This document shows positions 34,001 through 42,227 of a DNA stretch of 64,000 nucleotides, one piece after another. Origin of the DNA: Kibdelosporangium philippinense. GTDB lineage: Bacteria; Actinomycetota; Actinomycetes; Mycobacteriales; Pseudonocardiaceae. The notes beneath the pieces are model-generated. The model worked only from the letters and a program-made list of their open reading frames with translations. It had not been told where the DNA came from and ran no database searches. Numbering within the stretch: position 1 is the stretch's first letter; each line of letters opens with the position of its first letter. Location: assembly GCF_021390435.2 (NCBI RefSeq), contig NZ_JAJVCN010000003.1, positions 124,001-188,000 of the forward strand, given 5' to 3'. Made by a program: the position numbers and the translations under genes.

Positions 34001-36896
34001 CGGATAGCTGGTCCGCTTTGAACGCGTCCGGCGCGCGTCGACGGCCGCCGCTGCCGCGACTGATATCCAGCCTATCGAGCACTGAACGGCCGCCTTCGGC
34101 GTCAACGCTGTCGTCCTGTGGCATTCCTCGTTCATCGGCAGCCGGCCACTGGCTGCCGTAGTCCGGTAACGGGAAGCCAGCCAGGTACTCGGCCATCTCC
34201 GGGTCCGCGACGTCACTCGACAGCCCGGCGTACTCCTGGATGAACGTGTAGCCACTGTCTTCTGGCGGAAGGTCGTAGAGCGGCTCGACGGACTGCCAGT
34301 CCGGCTGGTCGTGTTCCTGCTCGTTATGGGTCAGGGCCTCACGTGCGGCGCTCAGCAACGCGTCCTCGCTCGTGCCTTCCTGGTATTGCGCCACGCCGGT
34401 GCTGACGTTGACGCCCCGCGCGGGATCCTCGACATCCCAGTCCGAAGTGGACACCGTCTCGCGCAGGGTGGCAGCGAACTGCTCGGCTTCATCCCGTGTC
34501 GTATCGGGCAACAGCACTGCGAGCTCACCTTCCTCCGGCCTGGCCAGTTCGGCATCGCGCGGCGCCATGTCGCGGACATGATCGGCCAGCGAGGTCAGCA
34601 CGTCCGGATCGATCTCCGGCGGTATCCGGCCGACGCCCGCGGTGTCGATGGCCTTGATTAGGGCCGCGCTGAACCGGTCTGTGCTGTCGGGGTCTTTCCT
34701 GCGCGGCTCAGGTTCAGGTTCGTCCCCGCTCGGCTCGAGCCGGACCAGCGTGAGCGCGGTCGGCCGGGCCTGTCGACGGGCCGCGGCCAGCCTGCGCCGC
34801 AAACCCTGCCGGTTGAGCAGGCCGGTTTCCTCGTCACGCTCGTTCTGCGACGCGTCCGGCCACTTCGGTTTGTCCGAGTCAGCGGCCCGCCTGCCCTTCG
34901 GGCGGCTGGACTGCTCACTGGTGCTTCCGGCGACGGCGGTGGCGGCCCACTCCGATTCGGACTCGACTGTCTCCGCCATGTCAACGGGCTCGGAGTCCTC
35001 GGCGTGCATGTCCACGGCCGCGCGGTCGACGGCAGCACGTCCGACGACGCGGTCGACGGCAGCCGGATCGGCACCGGCCCACTCGGGCGCGGCGCGGTCG
35101 GCGTCGACGAGGTCGGATCCGGCGCGGGTCTGCCCAGCGAGGTCCATGGCTGCCCTTTCCCTGGCAACCATCTCCCATCCGGCAAGCTCCCGCCCGAGAA
35201 GGTCGTGGGTACCGCTGCGCCCCATGCTGCTGCCGCCCGACCCGCTGGCGGCCAACCCAGAGGTTCCAGGGGCCCCGCCCCCGCCCCCCTCCCCTCCCCC
35301 TCCCGCTATCCCTGCCCCACTCCCGAATCCCACGCCCGCACCCGTGCCCGTGCCCGCGGTCTCGCCCGTGCTCGCGATCGAGCGTCCGCGTCGGCCCGCG
35401 GTGCCGCTGTCCGCGTCGTCGTTCAGGCCGAGGCTGGCTGCCAGGTCGTAGCCAGCTGTTGTGGTCAGAGTTGGGTAGCCCTCCAGGTCGTAGGTCACGC
35501 TGTAGCCCTGGGAGGCCAGTCCGTAGCCCTCGCTGGCTGACTGGCTTGCCGCCGCGTCGTAGTCCTGGCTCGCGGTGGCGGCCGCGTCGTAGCCTTCTGT
35601 GCCTTGGCCTGTGCGTTCGTAGCCGACACTGTCGTAGGTACCCGCGCCCCGGGTTGGACGGGGTCGTGGGCCTGGGCCGATTCCTCGGCCGGCGAGTTCC
35701 CTGCCGGACATTTCGCGGCTGGCGGCCTCGCGGGCGCTCAGCTCTGTTCCTGCCGCTTCCGGGATGGACCTGGCCGGGGTCCGCACCACGCGGCGGAGCA
35801 GGGACTCTGTGTCGTCGGGCAGCCTTGTGCCCGCACCGAGTTCCTCGAGGACGATCAGGCGAGCCAAGGTGTCGGCCCGGAGCCTGCGTTGTTCAGCTGC
35901 CCGTGCTGAACGCAGCGAGTTCAGGGCGTCGGTCAGGTCTCCGTCGGCTTCCTGGGCGTGTGCAAGCGATGTCAGGACATCGGCGAGCAGTCCGTCCAGT
36001 TCGTGTCTGCGTGCGACGCGCACTATCTCCGCGAGCAGCGCGTGTGCTTCCCTGGCTCGTCCGGCTGGGAAATGCACGCGCGTGGCGAGGATGAGCATCA
36101 GCCGCCCGATCGCAGCAGCTGACGTCGCCCGCACCGGCTGGGACAACGTCTGATCGGCTTGGCCGACCGCGGCGGCCTCCTCACCGGCGTCCAGCAGCGC
36201 GCTGACCATCTCAAGGCCCAGCTCTGCCCGCGCCTGCCCGGAATCCGTTCCCGGATCGGACAAGCCGTCGAGCAGGGTCAAGCCTTCCGTGGCCGCCGCG
36301 ACCGCTCCGGTGGCGTTGCCCCACCGGCGGCGGAATGACGCGATCCGTGCGTACAGCAGGGCTCGCATGATCCGCCGGACGTCGCCACTCAGCATCTCGT
36401 CGGCGGCGTACAGACGGTCGGCTTCCGAAAGCACCTCGTCGATGACGTCGAGCCGCCCGGCTTGCGCGAGGCCACCGACGATCTCGGCGAGCGCACCTGC
36501 CCGCACCGCGGGGCGGGTATCACTTCCTTCCAGCATGGGACGGACTAGGACAAAAGCACTTCCGGTCAGCCCGACCGCGCGGGTACTGGCCGCAAGGTCG
36601 ACCCGGACCGACCCGGCGAGGTCACGATCACCGGCGGTCTCGGCTTCGCGCAGGGCGGCGACAGCAGGCTCAACGGCCTCGGCGTGTTTGCCGAGGCGCA
36701 CCAGGGCAGCGACCATCAGGGCATTGGCGCGCAACGCAAGCGAGCGGTCCTTGGCCTCGTCGGCATGCGTCGCCGCCTGCCGTGCGAAGACCAAGGTGAG
36801 CTCGGGTGCGCGCCACCTCAACCGGTCGGCGGTTCCGGCGAGCAGTTCGCCGTCCGTTCCGCCGTCCGACCAAGTTCCCTTTCTGCCCGCTGTCAC
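31032..36896 (-). CDS. Giant protein: TPR-like N-domain, degenerate GGDEF, long disordered repeat region
   Basis: The 1954-aa protein starts with GTG 9 bp after ettA. Residues about 10-370 are helical TPR-like repeats (SLALRANALMVAALVRLGKH style). About 370-680 are low complexity (Gly, Ser, Thr, Tyr). About 685-860 look like a GGDEF domain: DEETGLLNRQGLRRRLAAA at the start, VNVSTGVAQY at the end. The signature is replaced by RPEEGELAVLLP, so cyclase activity is unlikely. About 960-1860 are disordered with recurring GRRRMP, DLAGLGGRRKPD and SLGL(D/E)AILGE motifs. The C-terminus has a short conserved helix, KLADLLAEALVAYQ. It lies between ettA and gdh; function unknown. Confidence 0.85.
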   Translation of the reverse strand: MTAGRKGTWSDGGTDGELLAGTADRLRWRAPELTLVFARQAATHADEAKDRSLALRANALMVAALVRLGKHAEAVEPAVAALREAETAGDRDLAGSVRVDLAASTRAVGLTGSAFVLVRPMLEGSDTRPAVRAGALAEIVGGLAQAGRLDVIDEVLSEADRLYAADEMLSGDVRRIMRALLYARIASFRRRWGNATGAVAAATEGLTLLDGLSDPGTDSGQARAELGLEMVSALLDAGEEAAAVGQADQTLSQPVRATSAAAIGRLMLILATRVHFPAGRAREAHALLAEIVRVARRHELDGLLADVLTSLAHAQEADGDLTDALNSLRSARAAEQRRLRADTLARLIVLEELGAGTRLPDDTESLLRRVVRTPARSIPEAAGTELSAREAASREMSGRELAGRGIGPGPRPRPTRGAGTYDSVGYERTGQGTEGYDAAATASQDYDAAASQSASEGYGLASQGYSVTYDLEGYPTLTTTAGYDLAASLGLNDDADSGTAGRRGRSIASTGETAGTGTGAGVGFGSGAGIAGGGGEGGGGGAPGTSGLAASGSGGSSMGRSGTHDLLGRELAGWEMVARERAAMDLAGQTRAGSDLVDADRAAPEWAGADPAAVDRVVGRAAVDRAAVDMHAEDSEPVDMAETVESESEWAATAVAGSTSEQSSRPKGRRAADSDKPKWPDASQNERDEETGLLNRQGLRRRLAAARRQARPTALTLVRLEPSGDEPEPEPRRKDPDSTDRFSAALIKAIDTAGVGRIPPEIDPDVLTSLADHVRDMAPRDAELARPEEGELAVLLPDTTRDEAEQFAATLRETVSTSDWDVEDPARGVNVSTGVAQYQEGTSEDALLSAAREALTHNEQEHDQPDWQSVEPLYDLPPEDSGYTFIQEYAGLSSDVADPEMAEYLAGFPLPDYGSQWPAADERGMPQDDSVDAEGGRSVLDRLDISRGSGGRRRAPDAFKADQLSEYDQYAIDQPMKTYSSTGDEILAAAEEGERASIPQPPDPDEIPTPPDSPEVPIPPDPDVEPQPGRRRRPTEPDEPAEDPEHRPNPRPRFPIGPDIPAPDDPDADPDPQRRRWTSELDPENPRARRRALPRDPSRRATEPDDNPETTGRRRMPDANETETPAASTRPGESTGRRRMPEPFEEPELSTRIEAPKPEVGQTTGRRRMPEWPNESESEPENPESRRAQGESTGRRRMPDIWPTEPEPTGRRRMPEQEPEPGRRRKPEPLPEKEPEKESVGRETPSAPERTGRRWKPDAQDPGDPGSRRNPDVADLAGLGVGRKPASEDLGDLGSRRNSDLRDLAGVSGRGKPDPEDLAGLGGRGGPDVKDVAGFGGRRKSDADDAVGFGGRRKPDPDDLAGRGKSDLDDLAALGGRRKSDAEAPSDGGRRRKPDAEDVADFGLRWKPTEPSGPGESEGHSGPSGNAFPEASTGRRRMPESLRSQGGSLDVPGDHEMPRRRGMPDQASSGAVDRREMPLPSDTAGGREVSGPSGTVGGWEVSSVGDPVGGLEMLSSGDTAGRREIPPHSESAGRRRMPQPQGGEEEPTGSRPPESRAIGEKTRPNISESLGLDAILGETSFGSPDAWGTRAQRSHPGYPGAESVSDEVAGRRTHGPDISHERSAESPGMDATSSGAPRAQTDRGRRGDLEADQQVDTGGRFAGPETVSNELVRESLGLEAILGEDTARNAPTTRISRGRSDASSVRDAILGLAGSGESSVDRVGEETRPGRRRASEPDTAAPAPPPQRQQPAAAVPSAAALPPEQSGPVDVARPAVFSLGPEGLSRRPSPSGAATGVASDAGTEKATGTQKATGSEKAIGTEKATGEDAVTESGVSKNTEPVEKTIQPDESSMARRLSSSGVDELSKRRLTEGRPERPRRRTERAADEAGDDRPSRLRRRERTDLKLADLLAEALVAYQSSTSDAPDEDVLSAYEGLEAATGEDTDRHRGETGY

Positions 36897-36905
36897 CGAT
36901 GCGAC

Positions 36906-38582
36906 CTAGTCCCGGGTCAGCTTGCGGTACGTGACCCGGTGTGGCCTGGCCGCTTCCGCGCCAAGCCGGTCGATCTTGTTCTTCTCGTAGCCTTCGAAGT
37001 TGCCTTCGAACCAGAACCACTTGCTCGGGTCCTTGTCGGTGCCCTCCCACGCCAGGATGTGGGTGGCCACGCGGTCGAGGAACCACCGGTCGTGGGAGAT
37101 GACCACGGCGCAGCCGGGGAACTGCTCAAGCGCGTTCTCCAGCGAACCGAGGGTCTCCACGTCCAGGTCGTTCGTCGGCTCGTCGAGCAGGATCAGGTTG
37201 CCACCCAGCTTGAGGGTCAGCGCGAGGTTGAGCCGGTTGCGCTCGCCACCGGACAGCACGCCCGCGGGCTTCTGCTGGTCCGCTCCCTTGAACCCGAACG
37301 CACTGACGTACGCGCGGGACGGCATCTCGACCTGGCCGACGTGGATGTAGTCCAGCCCGCCAGACACGACCTCCCACACGTTCTTCTTGGGGTCGATGCC
37401 GGCTCGGTTCTGGTCCACGTAGGACAGTTTCACGGTCTCGCCGATCTTGACGGTACCGCTGTCCGGCTGCTCAAGGCCGACAATGGTCTTGAACAGCGTG
37501 GTCTTGCCGACGCCGTTCGGGCCGATCACGCCGACGATGCCGTTGCGCGGCAGGTCGAACGTGAGACCGTCGATCAGGGTGCGGTCGCCGAAGCCCTTCT
37601 TGAGGTCGTTGACCTGGACCACCACACTGCCCAGACGCGGGCCAGGCGGGATCTGGATCTCCTCGAAGTCGAGCTTGCGGGTCTTCTCAGCCTCGGCCGC
37701 CATCTCCTCGTACCGCTCGAGACGGGCCTTGGACTTGGTCTGCCGCGCCTTGGCGTTGGAGCGAACCCACGCGAGCTCCTCCTTGAGGCGCTTCTGCAGC
37801 TTCGCGTCCTTCTTGCCTTGCACGGCAAGCCGTTCAGCCTTCTTCTCCAGGTACGCGGAGTAGTTGCCCTCGTAACCGTGGGTGCGGCCACGGTCCAGCT
37901 CGAGAATCCACTGCGCGACGTTGTCGAGGAAATACCGGTCGTGGGTCACGGCGAGGATCGCGCCCGCGTAGGAGGCGAGGTGCTGCTCGAGCCACAGCAC
38001 GCTCTCGGCGTCCAGGTGGTTGGTTGGCTCGTCGAGCAGCAGCAGGTCGGGCTTGGACAGCAGCAGCTTGCAGAGCGCGACTCGCCTGCGCTCGCCACCG
38101 GAGAGCACCTTGACGTCGGCGTCCGGCGGCGGGCAGCGCAGGGCGTCCATCGCCTGCTCCAGCTGCGAGTCCAGGTCCCACGCGTCCGCGTGGTCCAGGG
38201 CCTCCTGCAGCTTGCCCATCTCCTCCATCAGCTCGTCGGAGTAGTCCGTCGCCATCAGCTCGGCGATCTCGTTGAAGCGGTCCAGCTGCTGCTTGACCTC
38301 GCCGAGGCCCTCCTGGACGTTGCCAAGAACGGTCTTGTCCTCGTTGAGCGGGGGCTCCTGCTGCAGCATGCCGACCGAGTAGCCCGGCGAGAGAATGGCA
38401 TCGCCGTTGTTCGGCTGGTCCAGTCCCGCCATGATCCGCAGGACGGTCGACTTGCCTGCCCCGTTCGGACCGACCACGCCGATCTTGGCACCCGGGTAGA
38501 ACGAGATGCTCGCGTCTTCCAGGATGACCTTGTCCCCGTGCGCCTTGCGCACCTTCCTCATGGTGTAGATGAACTCCGCCAT
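36906..38582 (-). CDS. ettA: ABC-F translation factor EttA
   Basis: The 558-aa protein has two ABC domains and no membrane part. Walker A motifs are GPNGAGKST (about residue 40) and GPNGVGKTT (about 355). Signatures are LSGGERRRVALCKLL and LSGGERNRLNLALTL, with Walker B LLLLDEPTNHLD and LILLDEPTNDLD. The inter-domain linker is long, basic and helical, as in ABC-F factors. EttA binds the ribosomal E site and gates early elongation according to ATP/ADP. It is the equivalent of Rv2477c. The 1954-aa gene follows after 9 bp, so the two probably share a transcript. Confidence 0.96.
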   Translation of the reverse strand: MAEFIYTMRKVRKAHGDKVILEDASISFYPGAKIGVVGPNGAGKSTVLRIMAGLDQPNNGDAILSPGYSVGMLQQEPPLNEDKTVLGNVQEGLGEVKQQLDRFNEIAELMATDYSDELMEEMGKLQEALDHADAWDLDSQLEQAMDALRCPPPDADVKVLSGGERRRVALCKLLLSKPDLLLLDEPTNHLDAESVLWLEQHLASYAGAILAVTHDRYFLDNVAQWILELDRGRTHGYEGNYSAYLEKKAERLAVQGKKDAKLQKRLKEELAWVRSNAKARQTKSKARLERYEEMAAEAEKTRKLDFEEIQIPPGPRLGSVVVQVNDLKKGFGDRTLIDGLTFDLPRNGIVGVIGPNGVGKTTLFKTIVGLEQPDSGTVKIGETVKLSYVDQNRAGIDPKKNVWEVVSGGLDYIHVGQVEMPSRAYVSAFGFKGADQQKPAGVLSGGERNRLNLALTLKLGGNLILLDEPTNDLDVETLGSLENALEQFPGCAVVISHDRWFLDRVATHILAWEGTDKDPSKWFWFEGNFEGYEKNKIDRLGAEAARPHRVTYRKLTRD

Positions 38583-38657
38583 GCCCGCGATCGTAGAGCG
38601 GTCCGTACACGCCGATTACCGCGACTGCCGTGTACGGGGCTGAAGTGACGATCAGTG

Positions 38658-39059
38658 TCATGCCGCCACCGTCTCGATCGGCATGCCGGACCGCTCGTCG
38701 CGGAGCAACACGATCTTGCAAAAGGTCAGGTCCGGGCCCATCGCGCTGGCTTCCATCTCCAGCTCCGAGCGGGTCTGGCCGTCCTTCTCCCACTTGTTCG
38801 TGTACAGCTTTCCGGTCACCACGACGGGGTCACCCTTGACAAAGGTCGCCGCGACGGATCCAGCTAGTCGCCGGAAGCATTTGACCTTCATGAACAGCTC
38901 GCGGCCGCGCACCCACGCGTTGGTTTCCTTGTCGAACTTACGTTCGTTGGTCGCGACGCTGAAGACAGCGAACACCCGCTCCTCGTCGTCGGCGTTGTAC
39001 ACCCGCACGTCGGTGCAGATCCGGCCGGTCAACGTCGCCTTGGTTTCGTTCCACGCCAT
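38658..39059 (-). CDS. ssb: Single-stranded DNA-binding protein (short paralogue)
   Basis: The 133-aa OB-fold protein starts MAWNETKATLTGRICTDVRV and contains FAVFSVATNERKFD and KVKCFRRLAGSVAATFVKGDPV. It lacks the long Gly-rich tail and acidic tip of the main replication SSB, so it is probably the second actinobacterial SSB (SsbB-like, Rv2478c by position). AAGGAGAAATCC stands just before the ATG. It is upstream of ettA with about 75 bp between. Confidence 0.9.
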   Translation of the reverse strand: MAWNETKATLTGRICTDVRVYNADDEERVFAVFSVATNERKFDKETNAWVRGRELFMKVKCFRRLAGSVAATFVKGDPVVVTGKLYTNKWEKDGQTRSELEMEASAMGPDLTFCKIVLLRDERSGMPIETVAA

Positions 39060-39232
39060 CGGATTTCTCCTTGTTCACGCTGGTTTTTGGGCGTGATGCC
39101 AGCTTGCCTTCGCGGGGGTTTGGGCGACAGGGGTTGGCTGGCTTGGCTGTGGACTGGTCGCGGATGTGGATAGGTGGGGGTTGGGGAGCTTCTTTTTTGG
39201 GGGATTGTCGGCCGGGTGTGGTAGGGGGCTAG

Positions 39233-40281
39233 GCCGTGTTTCATAAGTGCGGTCGTAGCCAGATGTTGATCGCAGCGATGTGGATGGTCGCTTCGTAGCG
39301 CACGGCCAGCTTGTCGTAGCGCGTGGCCACGGCCCGGTGCTGTTTGAGTTGGCTGATGCCGCACTCCACGGCATGCCGCCGCTTGTAGGCCTGTGGGTCG
39401 AATGCCGGTGGCCGCCCACCTCGCGAGCCCTTCTTGCGGCGGTGGGCGGCCTGGTCGTCCTTGACCGGGATGACTGCGGTGATCCCACGTCGCCGCAGAT
39501 AGGCCCGATTGCCCTTCGAGCTGTAGGCCTTGTCCGCCAGCACCCGGTCGGGGCGGGTGCGCGCCCGTCCCGGACCCAGACGGGGTACCCGGATCCGGCC
39601 GAGCACCGCCATGAACTGCGGGCTGTCGCCACGCTGGCCCGCGGTGACCACCAATGACAGCAGCTTGCGGCCCTGCTCACAGGCCAGGTGCACCTTGGTG
39701 GTCCACCCACCTCGTGAGCGGCCCAGCCCGTGATCGTCCGGCTCGGCGCCACCGGTCTCGGTGCTCGGCGGTTCGGCCTGCAGATCGCCTCTTGTCCGCG
39801 CACCTGCAGCATGCTGATGCGCCCGCGCGACCGTGGAATCGACGCTCACATCCCAGACGATCTCGCCCTCGGCGTCCGCGATGGCCTGCAACGCGGTCAG
39901 GATGCGCTGCCACACTCCGGCGCGCTGCCAACGCCGGAACAACCCGTACACGGTCTGCCACGAGCCATACGCCGGTGGCACATCCCGCCACGGTGCACCA
40001 ACCCGGATCCGCCACCGAATCCCGTCGATGAGCTGTCGTTTCGTCCATTTCGGCGGGCGACCAGGCTTACGTCCAACGGGCAACAGCACTGCCAGCACGG
40101 CCCACTGAGCGTCAGTCAAGTCCGCTCGCCCCGTCACCGCTAGGGTGGCCACGAGGTCTCCGGTGTCATCGATTGTCTTGGTCGAGAATCGATCTACCCC
40201 GAGACCTCGCCTATTCGATCAACGACACGCCGCGACAGCGATCACCCAGCAACGCACCAGCTCCCAGCTTTGAAACACGGC
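39233..40281 (-). mobile_element. IS5-family insertion sequence (IS427-like group)
   Basis: Ends are GCCGTGTTTCATAAG at 39233 and, reading inward from 40281 on the minus strand, GCCGTGTTTCAAAGC. The element is bordered by CTAG on both sides (39229-39232 and 40282-40285). It is 1049 bp with one intact transposase. The right CTAG is at the same time the left border of the IS1182 element, so this copy inserted into that element's target repeat. Confidence 0.85.
39241..40152 (-). CDS. IS5-family transposase
   Basis: The 303-aa protein has the DUF4096-type N-terminus (DLTDAQWAVLAVLLPVGRKPGRP, IDGIRWRIRVGAPWRDVPP). The DDE core has VDSTVARAHQHA, VLADKAYSSKGNRAYL and the Glu in RRHAVECGISQLKQHRAVATRYDK. 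It is a single uninterrupted frame, whereas many IS427-group elements split it in two by frameshift. No host function. Confidence 0.92.
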   Translation of the reverse strand: MATLAVTGRADLTDAQWAVLAVLLPVGRKPGRPPKWTKRQLIDGIRWRIRVGAPWRDVPPAYGSWQTVYGLFRRWQRAGVWQRILTALQAIADAEGEIVWDVSVDSTVARAHQHAAGARTRGDLQAEPPSTETGGAEPDDHGLGRSRGGWTTKVHLACEQGRKLLSLVVTAGQRGDSPQFMAVLGRIRVPRLGPGRARTRPDRVLADKAYSSKGNRAYLRRRGITAVIPVKDDQAAHRRKKGSRGGRPPAFDPQAYKRRHAVECGISQLKQHRAVATRYDKLAVRYEATIHIAAINIWLRPHL

Positions 40282-40285
40282 CTAG

Positions 40286-42077
40286 GAGGCCGCTGAATTA
40301 GGGTGGTTTGCGGGTTGGTTGTCACCGAGTGATGGCAGGCGAGGACCTGGGCCTTGCTGATTCATGGGTGATGCTGGGCGTTCAGGGAGCCCAGGGCGGT
40401 TGCTCGACGAGGTTCACAATCCCCAAGACTGGGGGTTGGGCCGTGGTTTCCCTCAGGTAGCCAGGGTCCAAGCGCCCGCCGTATGGGTCAGGCCGCGACC
40501 GATGAGGTTGCGGAGGTTCAAGGCTGCGGTGCGGCGTTTGAGCCAGGCGTTGTTCTTGCCGGTGCCTAGATATCGGAGTTTGAGACGTCGGCCACCGCGG
40601 CTGGCGATCTGGGAGATGACCCGTTCCACGTTGGGGCGGAACGTCCTGTAGCTCTCGCGCAGTTCGGGCTTGTCCGCCCAGTCGCGTCGGGCTTGGCGCA
40701 GCAGGTCATCTCGTGGGTGCAGAACGATTTTACGGCCGGTCTTGGACGTGGTGCACTGTGCACGCAGTGAGCAGGCACGACAGAGAGCGCCAAAGGTGGC
40801 GACCCGGGTCCGGCTGATCGGGCGGGTGATGTCGTTGGGGCAGGTGACCGTGCCCGCTTGCTCGTCCACGGTGAAGTCGTCCACGGTGAATCCGCCCTCG
40901 ACCGGAGCCCGCAGCGGCTTGGGCTTGATCACCGCCTCATGCCCGGCATCGTCGATCCCACCGCGTAGATCCCCTGTGCCATAGGCGGAATCGCCGTACC
41001 ACGCGCGCTTGCCGTCCTCGGCGTCGAGGAACTCCTCGGCCACAGCGGGGTCGGAGTTCTCCGTGCCGGCGGCCGTGGTCACCTTCTCGTCGGTGACGAT
41101 CCCGGTCTCGGGCTCGGCCGCCACGTGCGCCCGATACCCGTCCCGCCGGTTCTCCGGGGACTTGCGGGTATGCCGCGCATCCGGATCCACTGTGGACACC
41201 ACCCGGTCCGGGGCGACCTTGCGGGCGATCCGCCACCGCCCATCAGTGCCGTCACTGCCCTCGGCGGGCTCGGCATCCTGACCGGCGACCAACGCCAGCA
41301 ACGCCAACGCGAACTCCGCGTCGCCTTCCAGTTCGGTATCGGCCAGCGCCGCCACCAGCGCGTTCGCATCGTTGACCAGCGCGGAGACCAGCGCGTCCCT
41401 GGCGGCCGGGTCGTCCCAGTCGATCCTCGGCTTGTCCGGCCGACTGTAGTCATGGCCGGTACACACCTTCGCGATCTGCTCCGCCGCGCCGGGCACCTGC
41501 CGATCCACCCGCCGGATCGCCGAGATCAGCTGGGTGATGGTGTCCTGGGTGGCGACCGCGTCGGCCAGGATCGTGGAATCCACCGCCCGCTTGCGGCGGC
41601 CACGCAGGATCCCGGTCTCCTCGACGACCGTGCGCACCGCGTCGTTGATCCGATGCGGCCGCCCCGAGGTGGCCAGTCGTTTGCGCCAGTACACCAGCGT
41701 CGAGGGGTCGAATCCCTTGTCGTCCAATGCCATCCCGGTCGCGACCTTCCACCGCAGGTCACACCGGGCCGCCTCAGCGGTCTCCCGATCCGAGAGATCA
41801 TGCAGGGTCTGCAACACCAGGATGGAGGCCATCACCGACGCCGGGATCGAGGGCCGTCCCTTGCCCGAGGGGAACAGATCCTCGAACTCTCCATCGGGGA
41901 ACAGATTCCGGCGATGCCCGGCCAGGAACGCGAACATGCTCCCCGCCGGGACCAGATGACCGACCAGCGCCTCCGCGTCCAGCAGCTCCCGATCACCACG
42001 CTCCACACCCTGCATGAAACGATTCTCCCAGCTCAAACCCACATCCTGGGGCGACACGCCGATTATTCAGCGGCCTC
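40286..42077 (-). mobile_element. IS1182-family insertion sequence
   Basis: Inverted ends read GAGGCCGCTGAAT at 40286 and ATTCAGCGGCCTC ending at 42077. Both sides carry CTAG (40282-40285 and 42078-42081), a 4-bp target duplication. It contains one long transposase frame. Removing this and the neighbouring IS5 element leaves a single CTAG joining ...GTAGGGGG to CGGGAAGC.... Confidence 0.85.
40453..42057 (-). CDS. IS1182-family transposase
   Basis: The 534-aa protein has the family N-terminal domain (FLAGHRRNLFPDGEFEDLFPS, RPSIPASVMASILVLQTLHD, STLVYWRKRLATS). The DDE region has RRKRAVDSTILADAV, RAWYGDSAYGTGD, and later CRACSLRAQCTTS and VERVISQIASRGGRRLKLRYLG. The frame is intact. The ATG at 42057 is only 20 bp inside the element. 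Confidence 0.92.
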   Translation of the reverse strand: MSPQDVGLSWENRFMQGVERGDRELLDAEALVGHLVPAGSMFAFLAGHRRNLFPDGEFEDLFPSGKGRPSIPASVMASILVLQTLHDLSDRETAEAARCDLRWKVATGMALDDKGFDPSTLVYWRKRLATSGRPHRINDAVRTVVEETGILRGRRKRAVDSTILADAVATQDTITQLISAIRRVDRQVPGAAEQIAKVCTGHDYSRPDKPRIDWDDPAARDALVSALVNDANALVAALADTELEGDAEFALALLALVAGQDAEPAEGSDGTDGRWRIARKVAPDRVVSTVDPDARHTRKSPENRRDGYRAHVAAEPETGIVTDEKVTTAAGTENSDPAVAEEFLDAEDGKRAWYGDSAYGTGDLRGGIDDAGHEAVIKPKPLRAPVEGGFTVDDFTVDEQAGTVTCPNDITRPISRTRVATFGALCRACSLRAQCTTSKTGRKIVLHPRDDLLRQARRDWADKPELRESYRTFRPNVERVISQIASRGGRRLKLRYLGTGKNNAWLKRRTAALNLRNLIGRGLTHTAGAWTLAT

Positions 42078-42227
42078 CTAGCGGGAAGCTGGGCCGTCGA
42101 GAAACCCGGCGAACGTTTCGAGACGCGCCACTAGGTCTAGCGGCAGGCCCTCCAAGTCAGCCAAGACAGCCACATCGGATAACGGTGTAGCGGGCAGCCA
42201 GCTGAGAAATGGGCGGGGCTTGGCCAA
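42078..42227 (-). CDS. 49-codon ORF directly after the dinB stop
   Basis: In the same frame as dinB, immediately after its TGA, a frame opens with TTG. It reads LAKPRPFLSWLPATPLSDVA followed by a Leu/Asp-rich helix (VLADLEGLPLDLVARLETF) and ends at the TAG inside the CTAG target of the IS elements. That TAG is native, since CTAG is present on both flanks. It is either a small coupled protein or the old C-terminus of DinB separated by a nonsense mutation. No family is recognised. Confidence 0.4.
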   Translation of the reverse strand: MAKPRPFLSWLPATPLSDVAVLADLEGLPLDLVARLETFAGFLDGPASR

